Source: an uncultured Erysipelotrichaceae bacterium
Lineage (GTDB): Bacteria; Bacillota_I; Bacilli_A; Erysipelotrichales; Erysipelotrichaceae
DNA length: 34,922 nt
Reading direction: 5' to 3'
NCBI GenBank assembly: GCA_947385085.1
Contig: CANDJN010000022.1
Coordinates: forward strand, 1-34,922
Part shown: one piece after another, positions 15,315 to 22,837 of the stretch
Numbering within the stretch: the first letter of the stretch is position 1
Layout: every line of letters begins with the position of its first letter
Made by a program: the position numbers and the translations under genes
Notes under the pieces: generated by a model
Databases searched by the model: none
What the model saw: only the letters and a program-made list of their open reading frames with translations
Told to the model about the DNA's origin: nothing

Positions 15315-16456
15315 CCTTTTCTAAGAATCTTGAGATAATCTTCATAAATGAATATACGGTTTCTATTTGATTTCGTTGTTTGCACAAGTATCCCTGCATC
15401 AACCAAACGATTCACTGCACTTGCCGCAGTATTAAAAGCAATGCCTAATACATCGGAGGTTGTTTTTATTTCCATAATCGGATTTGATTCCATATATTGA
15501 AATACAAGCCTTGCATTTTTTGAGGCACGCCCCATTTTTGAAATCATATCTAAATTTTTATCATGTAACATTACTAATTCATCAATCGCAGTGATTGCAT
15601 CTTCAGCAGATTCTATCACAGCTTGCAAAAAAAACTTAATCCATTGTTCGTAATTTCCTTTTGTACGAACTTCTGTCATACGATCGTAATATTCCACGCG
15701 ATTTTTCTTTAAGAAATATGAAATATAAAGTGCCGGAGTATTTAAAACCCTCTTTTCCATTAAGAACAATGTTATCAGTAATCTTCCTATTCGACCGTTA
15801 CCATCAAGAAATGGATGAATTGTTTCAAACTGATAATGAATAAGCGCTGCACGTAACAGCGTATCGAAACCATCGTCCGTATTCATGTATTTTTCTAAAT
15901 CAGACATGGCTATACTCATATCTTCAGGAGATGGCGGTATATATCTTGCATTCTTTAATGTACTGTCTTGACCGCCTATCCAGTTTTGAGAATGACGGAA
16001 TTCACCCGGATTTTTTTCTTGTCCCCTCACTCCTGACATCAAGACTTCATGTGTTTCTTTCAGTAATCGATTACACAAAGGAAGGGCGTTCAGTTTTTTT
16101 ATAGCAAACTCTGTAGCTTTTATATAATTAATAACATCTGCGACATTACGGTTTGTATTCGCATCGATCGTTGGATCAAGTACATCTTCAAGAGTGGCTT
16201 GCGTACCTTCAATTTGCGAAGACATAAGTGCTTCCTTACGAACATACATAGAAACAAACAGGTCAACGTTCGGAATGCGGATCGCAATACGATCGAGAAC
16301 GGCTATCCGAGAATTTGCGGTCACAAGTAGGCTGACAAGATCCTCTGACATATCGATAGGCGGGGAAGGTGGCAGTGGATTGGGCACGAAAGATTCATAT
16401 GCCATTTTCCCTGATAAATTTGTCTTATAGTGACCGGCACGGTGATTCAACGTCAT
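15308..16456 (-). CDS. Fic family protein (AMPylator) with N-terminal inhibitory motif and C-terminal winged helix
   Basis: Fic enzymes transfer AMP from ATP to target-protein hydroxyls, and many bacterial ones also remove it. The catalytic loop HPFLDGNGRIGRLL lies at about residues 214-227 with every key residue (His, Asp, Asn, both Arg). The self-inhibitory helix motif SSQIEG (residues 79-84, pattern S/TxxxE/NG) is N-terminal, making this class II. A helix-turn-helix domain at the end (ASAAVNRLVDAGILVQ) suggests DNA binding. The 382-residue length is typical. The start has GGAAGGGAG just upstream. The promoter (TTGATA-17-TAAACT) is overlaid by palindromes, consistent with self-regulation. 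It lies in the accessory insert with no obvious toxin partner. Confidence 0.93.
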   Translation of the reverse strand: MTLNHRAGHYKTNLSGKMAYESFVPNPLPPSPPIDMSEDLVSLLVTANSRIAVLDRIAIRIPNVDLFVSMYVRKEALMSSQIEGTQATLEDVLDPTIDANTNRNVADVINYIKATEFAIKKLNALPLCNRLLKETHEVLMSGVRGQEKNPGEFRHSQNWIGGQDSTLKNARYIPPSPEDMSIAMSDLEKYMNTDDGFDTLLRAALIHYQFETIHPFLDGNGRIGRLLITLFLMEKRVLNTPALYISYFLKKNRVEYYDRMTEVRTKGNYEQWIKFFLQAVIESAEDAITAIDELVMLHDKNLDMISKMGRASKNARLVFQYMESNPIMEIKTTSDVLGIAFNTAASAVNRLVDAGILVQTTKSNRNRIFIYEDYLKILRKGT

Positions 16457-16471
16457 CGACTCCCTTCCATT

Positions 16472-16533
16472 AACTTGAAATACTGATATTAGTTTAGCAT
16501 TTTTATTTCAACTTATCAAGTTAACTTGAAATA
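16472..16533 (-). promoter_or_regulatory. fic promoter with palindromic operator-like sites
   Basis: The -35 box is TTGATA (16514-16519) and the -10 box is TAAACT (16491-16496), with 17 bases between. A perfect 14-bp palindrome TCAAGTTAACTTGA (16516-16529) covers the -35. AACTTGAAATA occurs at 16472-16482, between promoter and start, and at 16523-16533, with a one-mismatch reverse copy at 16504-16514. The Fic protein's own winged helix is a natural candidate to bind here. Confidence 0.6.
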
Positions 16534-16758
16534 ACTAACGGGGGAATTTATTTTTATTTGTATTTTGTTTATGGTGTTTATTGACAATAGATATGTTAAA
16601 AAAGGATAAACAAAGCAAGTAATTATCTTTACTTAAATATCACAACAAAAATAGTTGCATGGATTGAGTAACTACAAGAAACACTATTCATTTACATAAA
16701 AAAACCACTTAAATTCACTATCTACATCATCAATCCTTCCCAAAAATAGTTATAGGAA

Positions 16759-16784
16759 AAGCACCTACATTCGAATAGATGCTT
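16759..16784 (-). terminator. Terminator-like hairpin downstream of comEC
   Basis: On the minus strand AAGCATCTA, an eight-base loop, then TAGGTGCTT followed by TTTTCC; nine pairs with one mismatch. The arms closely resemble those of the gpr-spoIIP hairpin (AAGCATCT ... AGGTGCTT). It would end transcripts coming from comEC before they reach fic. Confidence 0.55.
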
Positions 16785-16811
16785 AGACACAAAACTTAAT
16801 CTTGTAACATT

Positions 16812-16859
16812 TTAAATATGCCTCTGAATTAACCTTCCTATTCGTTCATTACCGTCAAT
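16812..16859 (-). pseudogene. Short remnant of a second Fic catalytic loop
   Basis: The frame reads IDGNERIGRLIQRHI then stop, close to the Fic loop (DGNGRIGRLL) with one Gly changed to Glu. Over 26 bases it matches the intact fic gene at about 21 positions. An in-frame stop directly precedes it and no further Fic homology is visible on either side, so it is at most a decayed relic. Confidence 0.4.
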
Positions 16860-17072
16860 TTATAAACACTGCCTTCTTGCATTGTTAACACATCTTTGAT
16901 CATTATAACATGTTACAGTACCAAGTTATTTTACTACTTACAATTTACATTCCCTACATTATTTAAACTTACCAAAAAAAGCCATAATAAGAATAAAGAC
17001 CCCTTTCATAAAAATAACGCAAACTGCCCACTTTCTATCGGTTGAATATCTTATTATCAGATCTACGCCATA

Positions 17073-17314
17073 ATCATATAGTTCATTTATTAATCACCGA
17101 TATTTATTATACCAAATTCATGCGCCGCCGTCTTGTAAATCGCGCCGATATTTGCAAATTTAAGCGAAACTACTCCATGATGAGGTGTATCAAAAATATT
17201 TACCCCTTCTTGATTCAGCGTCTGCAGTGTCTGCGATGCTGGATGTCCATAGCGATTGTTGGCACCGCAGGATATGAGCGCTAAGAGTGGATGAATATGA
17301 TGAATAAAGGCCGG
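17073..17314. repeat. Right copy of the comEC-tail direct duplication
   Basis: This is the partner of 14383-14624, shifted by 2690 bases. It is the natural end of the intact comEC plus 14 bases corresponding to the first codons of holA (ATGAACTATATGAT), after which the sequence no longer matches holA and a stop soon follows. Those leftover holA codons show that this end once continued into holA. Confidence 0.95.
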
Positions 17315-19051
17315 AGAGGAAGCGCTTTTAGAGCCGTGATGTCCTACCTTTAAAATATCGGCATGTAGCGTCGGATAGCTTTTTAACAAGGCTTTTTCTA
17401 CTTCCTTTCCTGCATCTCCCATGAATAAAAAGGTGTGATGGAAAAGCTGAAAATAAGTAATGATGCTGTTTTCGTTGCGATCAGAGAACGTTTGATCATT
17501 CAAAAGAAACTGAAACGAAAAATTGTAGAAGCTTACCATATCCTGTCCTTTTGAACGTATTACTTGTTTTACATCCATCAGCTCCTGTAGACGCGGCAGG
17601 GCCCCGCTGTGATCGATATCCTCGTGTGTGATGATGACCAAATCCAGTTCGGTTATACCCCGTGCCTGCAAGACCGGTACGATAATATCCGCTGCCACAT
17701 CACGATATTCACTCCCTGCGGCATCAATTAAAATATTGCCTTGATGAAACGGAAGCGAGATCAAGGTACAATCCCCCTGCCCCACATCAAGCATCATCAC
17801 CTCAACGTAAGGTTGTAAATATGGCTTTACTTGGGTAAAGCAAAACAAGCCTGTTAACATCCATACGTATCGGCTTTGACCATGGCTTAAATATCGCAAG
17901 AGTATTCCATACCAAAGCATGATAAATGAAAATGAGGCTTGATAATAAAAGCACATATGCAAAGAAGCCAAATGACTGGCCCAATTTAATAGAAACCTTG
18001 AAGCCTCATACAGCAAAGCAAAGGGAAACAAAACATAAAGCAAAGCCAGCGCATAATTGACCATAAGCAAAAGCCGAATCGGCATCATGAGTAGAATGGA
18101 CCATAGATCGAGAGTATGAAAATAATAAAATTGTAAAGGAATCAAAATCAAGATGGTCATGATGATGCGCCTGGGCTTTTGTTTCGCAAACAGCGTGATA
18201 AAGCGAAACACAAAGGGCAGTGTCAAGCATAGCTCATATGCCAAATAGGGACGCAGAAGCAGCATACACAATACGGAGATGCCCAGCTTATCCTGCGCTG
18301 AATAATGGGGAAGAATCCATGGAATGAAGCGAAAACAAACAATTCTTACTATTGTATCACGAAATGATGTGAGATATGCCAAAATCGCACTCAAACCTAA
18401 AATAACCGTATCACAATGCCGTTTGGATAGCCATAATCCTAACAGATGATGAATAAGCCGCAGTAGCAGCGTAATATACATACCATCCGCGGTAATCAGA
18501 GAAAGTGTTTCTTCGTCACTGCGAAGATGTAATATTGTTTCCTGTATCCAGTTGCGCTGTGATTCAGGTAACGCTGTAATGCGCTGCCAAAACATAGCTC
18601 GTAATGTTGTGGCTGGATGATGATCAATCACTTCTATGATCTCACAACGTGAAACCACTTCACGTCGTTGCCAATATGCCACAAAGTCAAATGTACCAAA
18701 GTTGCGGTTAGCGATAATTTCCTCACAGTCCAGGCGTGCTTCATACACATCATCAGGCATAGCATTTTCCAATCCACTCACAAGAAAACGGTTGTCGTTT
18801 TCCTGCGCAACGATATATGTACTTCGTACCTCCACCACAGCGAAGCGAAGGGAATCGGGCTTTGTATAAACAGAGCGAGGAAGCGTCCGTCCCCACAACA
18901 AGCCCAAGATACAAAATGATAACAAGCACCACTTCCCCTGATGACGATATAGAAACACGATGATGCCCACTACCAGAAACATCATTATAAAACGAGGGCA
19001 TATACACAAGGCATAGGCGCATAAGCCCAAATACAGCCAAGTTTCTTTCAT
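17090..19051 (-). CDS. comEC: ComEC/Rec2 DNA-uptake channel
   Basis: This polytopic membrane protein conducts single-stranded DNA into the cell during transformation. N-terminal membrane helices and an OB-like segment are followed by the competence domain (LITADGMYITLLLRLIHHL and helices to about residue 415). A C-terminal metallo-beta-lactamase-like domain follows: DVGQGDCTLI, ITHEDIDHSGAL (the HxDxDH-type motif), FMGDAGKEVE and KVGHHGSKSASS. At 653 residues it is shorter than Bacillus ComEC (about 776) but all domains are present. It overlaps comEA by four bases (ATGA). Its last 75 codons are duplicated beside holA, and it no longer leads directly into holA. Confidence 0.95.
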   Translation of the reverse strand: MKETWLYLGLCAYALCICPRFIMMFLVVGIIVFLYRHQGKWCLLSFCILGLLWGRTLPRSVYTKPDSLRFAVVEVRSTYIVAQENDNRFLVSGLENAMPDDVYEARLDCEEIIANRNFGTFDFVAYWQRREVVSRCEIIEVIDHHPATTLRAMFWQRITALPESQRNWIQETILHLRSDEETLSLITADGMYITLLLRLIHHLLGLWLSKRHCDTVILGLSAILAYLTSFRDTIVRIVCFRFIPWILPHYSAQDKLGISVLCMLLLRPYLAYELCLTLPFVFRFITLFAKQKPRRIIMTILILIPLQFYYFHTLDLWSILLMMPIRLLLMVNYALALLYVLFPFALLYEASRFLLNWASHLASLHMCFYYQASFSFIMLWYGILLRYLSHGQSRYVWMLTGLFCFTQVKPYLQPYVEVMMLDVGQGDCTLISLPFHQGNILIDAAGSEYRDVAADIIVPVLQARGITELDLVIITHEDIDHSGALPRLQELMDVKQVIRSKGQDMVSFYNFSFQFLLNDQTFSDRNENSIITYFQLFHHTFLFMGDAGKEVEKALLKSYPTLHADILKVGHHGSKSASSPAFIHHIHPLLALISCGANNRYGHPASQTLQTLNQEGVNIFDTPHHGVVSLKFANIGAIYKTAAHEFGIINIGD

Positions 19052-19527
19052 AGACAGATTTGATCTGCCATCTTCGCAAATAATTTATCGCCGATACCCT
19101 TGACCCGCTTCAAATCTTCAATCTGGGTGAATGGTTCCCTTGTACGCTCGGCAATGATTCGCTCCGCCATTTTTATGCCGATTCCCGGTAAGGTGTCCAA
19201 TTCTTCCACACTTGCCGTATTGATAGAAATACATTTTATTTCCTGTATTTCCGGTATGATCAGTACCTCGCCCGCTTCCAGATTGCGGGTTTGATTAATC
19301 GCAGAAAGATCTCCATTGGCACGAATACCCTGTGCAGCTTGGATGGCTTCCTGCACAGTTGCCTCCCATGCCAGCTCATAAACACCGGGCTGTTCCACTG
19401 CCCCTTTTACCTCCACCACCTTTGTATCGGCATGAGTAAGCGTCAAGTGTTCTTTTTCTCCTTGATAGCCGCACAGCCATAAACCGATTAATCCCACGAT
19501 GGCTAATATGATTCGTCCATAGCGCAT
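19048..19527 (-). CDS. comEA: ComEA competence DNA receptor
   Basis: This membrane-anchored protein binds double-stranded DNA outside the membrane. It has one N-terminal membrane anchor (IILAIVGLIGLWLCGY), an SLBB-type domain (VVEVKGAVEQPGVYEL) and a C-terminal double helix-hairpin-helix (INTASVEELDTLPGIGIKMA and LKRVKGIGDKLF). The 159-residue length is short but complete. There is no comEB between it and comEC, unlike in Bacillus. Its ribosome-binding site AGGAGGTG is in the 3' arm of a hairpin followed by seven T residues, so expression may be attenuated. It follows greA. Confidence 0.95.
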   Translation of the reverse strand: MRYGRIILAIVGLIGLWLCGYQGEKEHLTLTHADTKVVEVKGAVEQPGVYELAWEATVQEAIQAAQGIRANGDLSAINQTRNLEAGEVLIIPEIQEIKCISINTASVEELDTLPGIGIKMAERIIAERTREPFTQIEDLKRVKGIGDKLFAKMADQICL

Positions 19528-19528
19528 T

Positions 19529-19568
19529 AAAAAAACACCTCCTACTTCTATATACCGAATTGAAGGTG
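19529..19568 (-). terminator. Terminator-like hairpin carrying the comEA ribosome-binding site
   Basis: On the minus strand CACCTTC pairs with GGAGGTG (seven pairs, one wobble, about 19-base loop) followed by TTTTTTT and then AATG. The 3' arm is the comEA Shine-Dalgarno sequence. It could terminate greA transcripts and sequester the comEA start. Confidence 0.5.
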
Positions 19569-19621
19569 CTCTTTACAAAAATTAAGTCGATAGACAGAGA
19601 ATCTGCCAATCCTGTGATATT

Positions 19622-20101
19622 TTAATGCAGGGAAACGATTTTCACATCATAGGGCATTTCAGCCTGGCTGACATTAATAGTATCGCCAACCTTTTTATCC
19701 ATCAATGCCATCGCAAGCGGCGTGATGTTGGAAAGCTTGCCATTTAACGGATCCGCTTCAATTGACCCCACAATGGTATATGTTTCCTCCTCTTTCGTAG
19801 AAAGATCCAAAATGGTAACGGTGGATCCCAACGATACGGCTTTACTGGAAGAAGAACCCTTGTCCTCCTCGATGATTTCCGCATTGGCAATCATTGCCTC
19901 TAAATCACGAATCCGCGCTTCCACTCGTGCCTGATGATCACGAGCCGCATCATAATCGGCATTTTCACTCAAGTCACCCTGAGCACGCGCTTCCTGTAAT
20001 TCGCGAATGACCTCTTTACGGACAACGTGTATTAATTCCTCTTGTTCACGCTTCAACTCATCCAAGCCTGCCTGCGTCACTAAAAATTTATCTTGAGCCA
20101 T
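19622..20101 (-). CDS. greA: Transcription elongation factor GreA
   Basis: This factor enters the RNA polymerase secondary channel and stimulates cleavage of backtracked RNA. The N-terminal coiled coil carries DLSENADYDAARDHQ with the acidic tip residues. The C-terminal globular domain has LGSTVTILDL and the family end (LMDKKVGDTINVSQ). The 159-residue length is usual. The ATG of MAQDKFLV is chosen, eight bases after AAGGAG; the GTG three codons earlier overlaps this site. It follows udk, the same order (mltG, udk, greA) as in Bacillus. Confidence 0.97.
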   Translation of the reverse strand: MAQDKFLVTQAGLDELKREQEELIHVVRKEVIRELQEARAQGDLSENADYDAARDHQARVEARIRDLEAMIANAEIIEEDKGSSSSKAVSLGSTVTILDLSTKEEETYTIVGSIEADPLNGKLSNITPLAMALMDKKVGDTINVSQAEMPYDVKIVSLH

Positions 20102-20127
20102 TGTTTTCACTCCTTATTCGTGCCTTA

Positions 20128-20760
20128 TTATAGCACGTTTTGATGGATAATACTACTGATTTTTGTGATTAACAGATCGATCGCCACCTTGTTTTGACCC
20201 CCTTCGGGAATGATGAGATCGGCATAGCATTTACTTGGCTCCACAAACAGATTGTGCATGTTTCGCACCGTGCTGGTATATTGATCAACCACAGAATCCA
20301 GCGTTCTTCCCCGCTCCTTTACATCCCGCACTAAGCGTCGGATAAAACGAATATCGGCATCGGTATCGACAAAGATTTTAATATCGCACAGCTCACGCAG
20401 CCGCTTTTCCTCCAGCACAAATAGCCCTTCCAACACAACCACATCGCTGGGCATGATTTCTTTCACGACATCACTGCGTGTATGATGTACAAAATCATAG
20501 GTTGGCTTGGCAATTTTTTTGCCGCTTATCAAATCTTTGAGCTGCTTCACCAATAATTCATGATCAAAGGCAAAGGGATGATCGTAATTGGTTTTCACCC
20601 GTTCTTCCATCGTCTTCTCCGATTGATCCTTGTAGTAGTCATCCTGACGAATGATCACCACGGACTTGCTGTCCTCATAAGCGGATTTCAGCTGCTGAGA
20701 AATAGAGGTCTTACCTGATGCACTGCCGCCCGCAATACCGATGATAATCGTCTTTTTCAT
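20128..20760 (-). CDS. udk: Uridine kinase
   Basis: It phosphorylates uridine and cytidine in pyrimidine salvage. The P-loop GIAGGSASGKTS is at residues 8-19, and RQDDYYKD and NYDHPFAFDHELL are the substrate-binding stretches of the family, followed by VVLEGLFVLEEKRLR and DIRFIRRLVRDVKERGR. The 210-residue length is typical. It starts 11 bases after the mltG stop and lies upstream of greA in the same run of genes. Confidence 0.97.
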   Translation of the reverse strand: MKKTIIIGIAGGSASGKTSISQQLKSAYEDSKSVVIIRQDDYYKDQSEKTMEERVKTNYDHPFAFDHELLVKQLKDLISGKKIAKPTYDFVHHTRSDVVKEIMPSDVVVLEGLFVLEEKRLRELCDIKIFVDTDADIRFIRRLVRDVKERGRTLDSVVDQYTSTVRNMHNLFVEPSKCYADLIIPEGGQNKVAIDLLITKISSIIHQNVL

Positions 20761-20771
20761 CCTGTCATCCC

Positions 20772-21830
20772 CTAACGTAAATATCGACTGACATTTTGTT
20801 CATGTTCTTCCAATGTTTCAGCGTAATACACTTTTCCATCCCCGTAAATATCCGCCATAAAGTACAAATAATTACTCTCCTGCGGATGCAAAGCCGCATC
20901 AATGGCATCCTTGCCGGGATTTAGAATCGGTCCGATCGGCAAGCCGGCATTGAGATAGGTATTATAAGGTGAATCAATATTGGAATTTAACTCACAATCC
21001 TCGGCATGCTCATATTCCTCATACAGCGCATAACAAACAGTCACGCTGGACTCCAATCTCATATCTATTGCCAAGCGGTTATAGAAGACACCGGCAATCA
21101 GCTTCATATCTTCAGCAGTTTGACCTTCATACTGGACTAGAGACGCCAATGTGATCAATTCATGAAGGGAAAGGGAGCTATCCTTCATATCATTCTTAAA
21201 TGATTGATACACTTGTTCAAACTGATCCAAAAAGGTTTCGGTAATTTCTTCCTTCGTCGCATCCATACTGAAATAATACGTTTCCGGATACAAATATCCT
21301 TCCAGCTTTACGCGGGTTTGATCATTCAAAATGCTTTCATCCAAAAAGTCATACTTTTCCATTAACGAACGTAAATAGTCCTCATCGTTCCATAAGGCAA
21401 GCAGCTCATCAGCGGAAATTCCTAGCTGTTCCTCCAATATTTTCGCAATATCCTTTGCCCACATGCCTTCCCTAACGGTAATTTTTGCTTGTTGTGACGC
21501 GGCGTTTCCGGAGTCATTTAAATAGCGTAAGATTTCTCCGGTATCCCATGCTTTATCCAACTGAAAATGGCCCGCCTTAATTTCGTGTAGACCGTTAAGC
21601 TTCGCATAGATCTTCGCTGCCATTTCACTTTTGATCAGACCTTCATCGGACAATCGCCCAATGACAGAGCCGATGCTATCGCCCTCGGCTACCTCAAATA
21701 CCACCGTTTCACTTTGTGAGGAAACAGGCTGTAGACCTAAGCGATATGCAAGAAAGCCGGAAAGAAAAACTAACAGGACAAGCAAAAACGCAATGATTGC
21801 GATTAACGCCTTCTTATTCCCCTGTTTCAT
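20772..21830 (-). CDS. mltG: Endolytic murein transglycosylase MltG (YceG-like)
   Basis: It cuts nascent glycan strands at the membrane and sets their length. A short cytoplasmic tail and one membrane segment (ALIAIIAFLLVLLVFLSGFLA) precede a LysM-like part and the catalytic domain. The family's active-site region appears as LASLVQYEGQ, where Escherichia coli has IVEKE. The second Glu is kept while the first is Gln, and a family-typical NTYLNAGLPIGPI follows. At 352 residues it is full length. The ATG lies inside the end of the DUF1292 gene (17-base overlap), so it is coupled to it. Confidence 0.94.
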   Translation of the reverse strand: MKQGNKKALIAIIAFLLVLLVFLSGFLAYRLGLQPVSSQSETVVFEVAEGDSIGSVIGRLSDEGLIKSEMAAKIYAKLNGLHEIKAGHFQLDKAWDTGEILRYLNDSGNAASQQAKITVREGMWAKDIAKILEEQLGISADELLALWNDEDYLRSLMEKYDFLDESILNDQTRVKLEGYLYPETYYFSMDATKEEITETFLDQFEQVYQSFKNDMKDSSLSLHELITLASLVQYEGQTAEDMKLIAGVFYNRLAIDMRLESSVTVCYALYEEYEHAEDCELNSNIDSPYNTYLNAGLPIGPILNPGKDAIDAALHPQESNYLYFMADIYGDGKVYYAETLEEHEQNVSRYLR

Positions 21831-22068
21831 CTTCTATGAACGCTCCTAATACTTCTTCTACCATTGCCCATTCTTCATCAGTTTCAATTGGCAAAAGATT
21901 GCCTTCCTCATCGTAAGCAGAGGCATAAACCTCTCCGTTTTCATCAGCGGGATCGCTAAACACCACATACTTGCGCTGTTTTTCTTCATTGTCAAAGGTA
22001 AACAGGATTTCCATTTCCATTTCATTCCCGTTTTCATCATGAACATACAACGTATTTGATTCAACCAT
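21814..22068 (-). CDS. DUF1292 family protein (YrzB-like)
   Basis: This small acidic protein of 84 residues has the DUF1292 pattern: VHDENGNEMEMEILFTFD, then KYVVFSDP and VYASAYDEEGNLLPIETDEEW. Its biochemical role is not established. It belongs to the conserved alaS-ireB-ruvX-yrzB series of Firmicutes and overlaps mltG. Confidence 0.93.
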   Translation of the reverse strand: MVESNTLYVHDENGNEMEMEILFTFDNEEKQRKYVVFSDPADENGEVYASAYDEEGNLLPIETDEEWAMVEEVLGAFIEDETGE

Positions 22069-22091
22069 ATATCATTCTCCTTACATAAAGC

Positions 22092-22110
22092 AAGGGGCTT
22101 TACACCCCTT
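22092..22110 (-). terminator. Weak hairpin between ruvX and the DUF1292 gene
   Basis: On the minus strand AAGGGG-TGTAAAG-CCCCTT overlaps the ruvX stop and is followed by GCTTTATG, which is a poor T-tract. It may be a leaky terminator or a processing site. The downstream gene's ribosome-binding site follows. Confidence 0.35.
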
Positions 22111-22522
22111 AATTGTTACTGTCCAAATAGCTTTGTAAAATCTGCACCGCGGCCATTTGATCAATGACTTTTTTTCTTTTTTTTCGTGATACGTCAGCGG
22201 CGATCAGAATTTTTTCTGCCGCAACGGTTGTCAAGCGTTCATCCCACAGTACAACATTTACACCGAGGGTTTCCAGGCGCTTTTGAAAAGAGATAGAAAT
22301 TTCACCGCGAATCCCGACATCCCCATTCATATGCTTGGGGAGACCCAGCACCACAGTCGCCGTCTGTAATTCTTTGATCACTTTGCTGACCTGCGCAAAG
22401 GCATCATCATAATCATCCGCCGCAAAGCGCAGTGTTTGATAAGGGCGTGCGATCATCCCCAGTGCATCCGATACGCTGACACCGCAGGTGACACTACCCA
22501 AATCCAGTCCTAGAACGCGCAT
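22109..22522 (-). CDS. ruvX: Holliday junction resolvase-like protein RuvX (YqgF)
   Basis: This RNase H-fold nuclease is linked to pre-16S rRNA 5' processing and proposed as a Holliday junction resolvase. The N-terminal LGLDLGSVTCGVSVSD holds the first catalytic Asp, VVLGLPKHMNGDVG and LWDERLTT follow, and QMAAVQILQSYLD closes the domain with the last catalytic Asp-like position. The 137-residue length is typical. It starts two bases after the ireB stop. Confidence 0.95.
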   Translation of the reverse strand: MRVLGLDLGSVTCGVSVSDALGMIARPYQTLRFAADDYDDAFAQVSKVIKELQTATVVLGLPKHMNGDVGIRGEISISFQKRLETLGVNVVLWDERLTTVAAEKILIAADVSRKKRKKVIDQMAAVQILQSYLDSNN

Positions 22523-22524
22523 TC

Positions 22525-22782
22525 CTATTTGTCATCCTTCAGGTAGGCACGTACCAATTCCTCAATAATTTCATAGCGCTCTACGCTTTGAATAATCGTC
22601 CGCGCATTGTTATGAGAGGAGATATAAGCCGGATCATTGGAAATCAGATAGCCAGCCAGCTGATTGACGGAATTATAGCCGCGCTCATCCAATGCATCCT
22701 TCACAATCCGTAAAACATGTTTAATGTTATCACGGCGTAGTTCATCCGATTTGAATGACATCGTTTCAGTAATATCTTTCAT
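22525..22782 (-). CDS. ireB: IreB/UPF0297 family regulatory phosphoprotein
   Basis: This 85-residue helical protein has the invariant family segments: TMSFKSDE at the N-terminus (the Thr of this region is phosphorylated by the IreK kinase in Enterococcus), NSVNQLAGYLISNDPAYISSH and ARTIIQSVERYEIIEELVR. In enterococci it restrains cephalosporin resistance. The location between alaS and ruvX is the classical one. Confidence 0.95.
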   Translation of the reverse strand: MKDITETMSFKSDELRRDNIKHVLRIVKDALDERGYNSVNQLAGYLISNDPAYISSHNNARTIIQSVERYEIIEELVRAYLKDDK

Positions 22783-22837
22783 GGTGTTGCCCCCTTTTCT
22801 ATTACTATCTAATATTTTAACGTAAAATGCAAAAAAT

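Larger units (their letters stand above)
16540..17072. other. Gene-free AT-rich interval of the insert
   Basis: About 530 bases with no intact gene. It holds a terminator-like hairpin (16759-16784), a short Fic-like remnant (16812-16859) and otherwise AT-rich sequence with stops in all frames. A TTGACA at 16581 on the plus strand has no convincing -10 partner. Confidence 0.7.

Noticed and set aside
16581..16610. TTGACA on the plus strand as a promoter
   Set aside because: There is no acceptable -10 box at the right distance and no gene downstream in that direction.
14383..17314. Duplicated ends as attachment sites of an integrative element
   Set aside because: There is no integrase, recombinase or transposase in the interval, and the repeats are long, partly diverged pieces of coding sequence, not short core sites.
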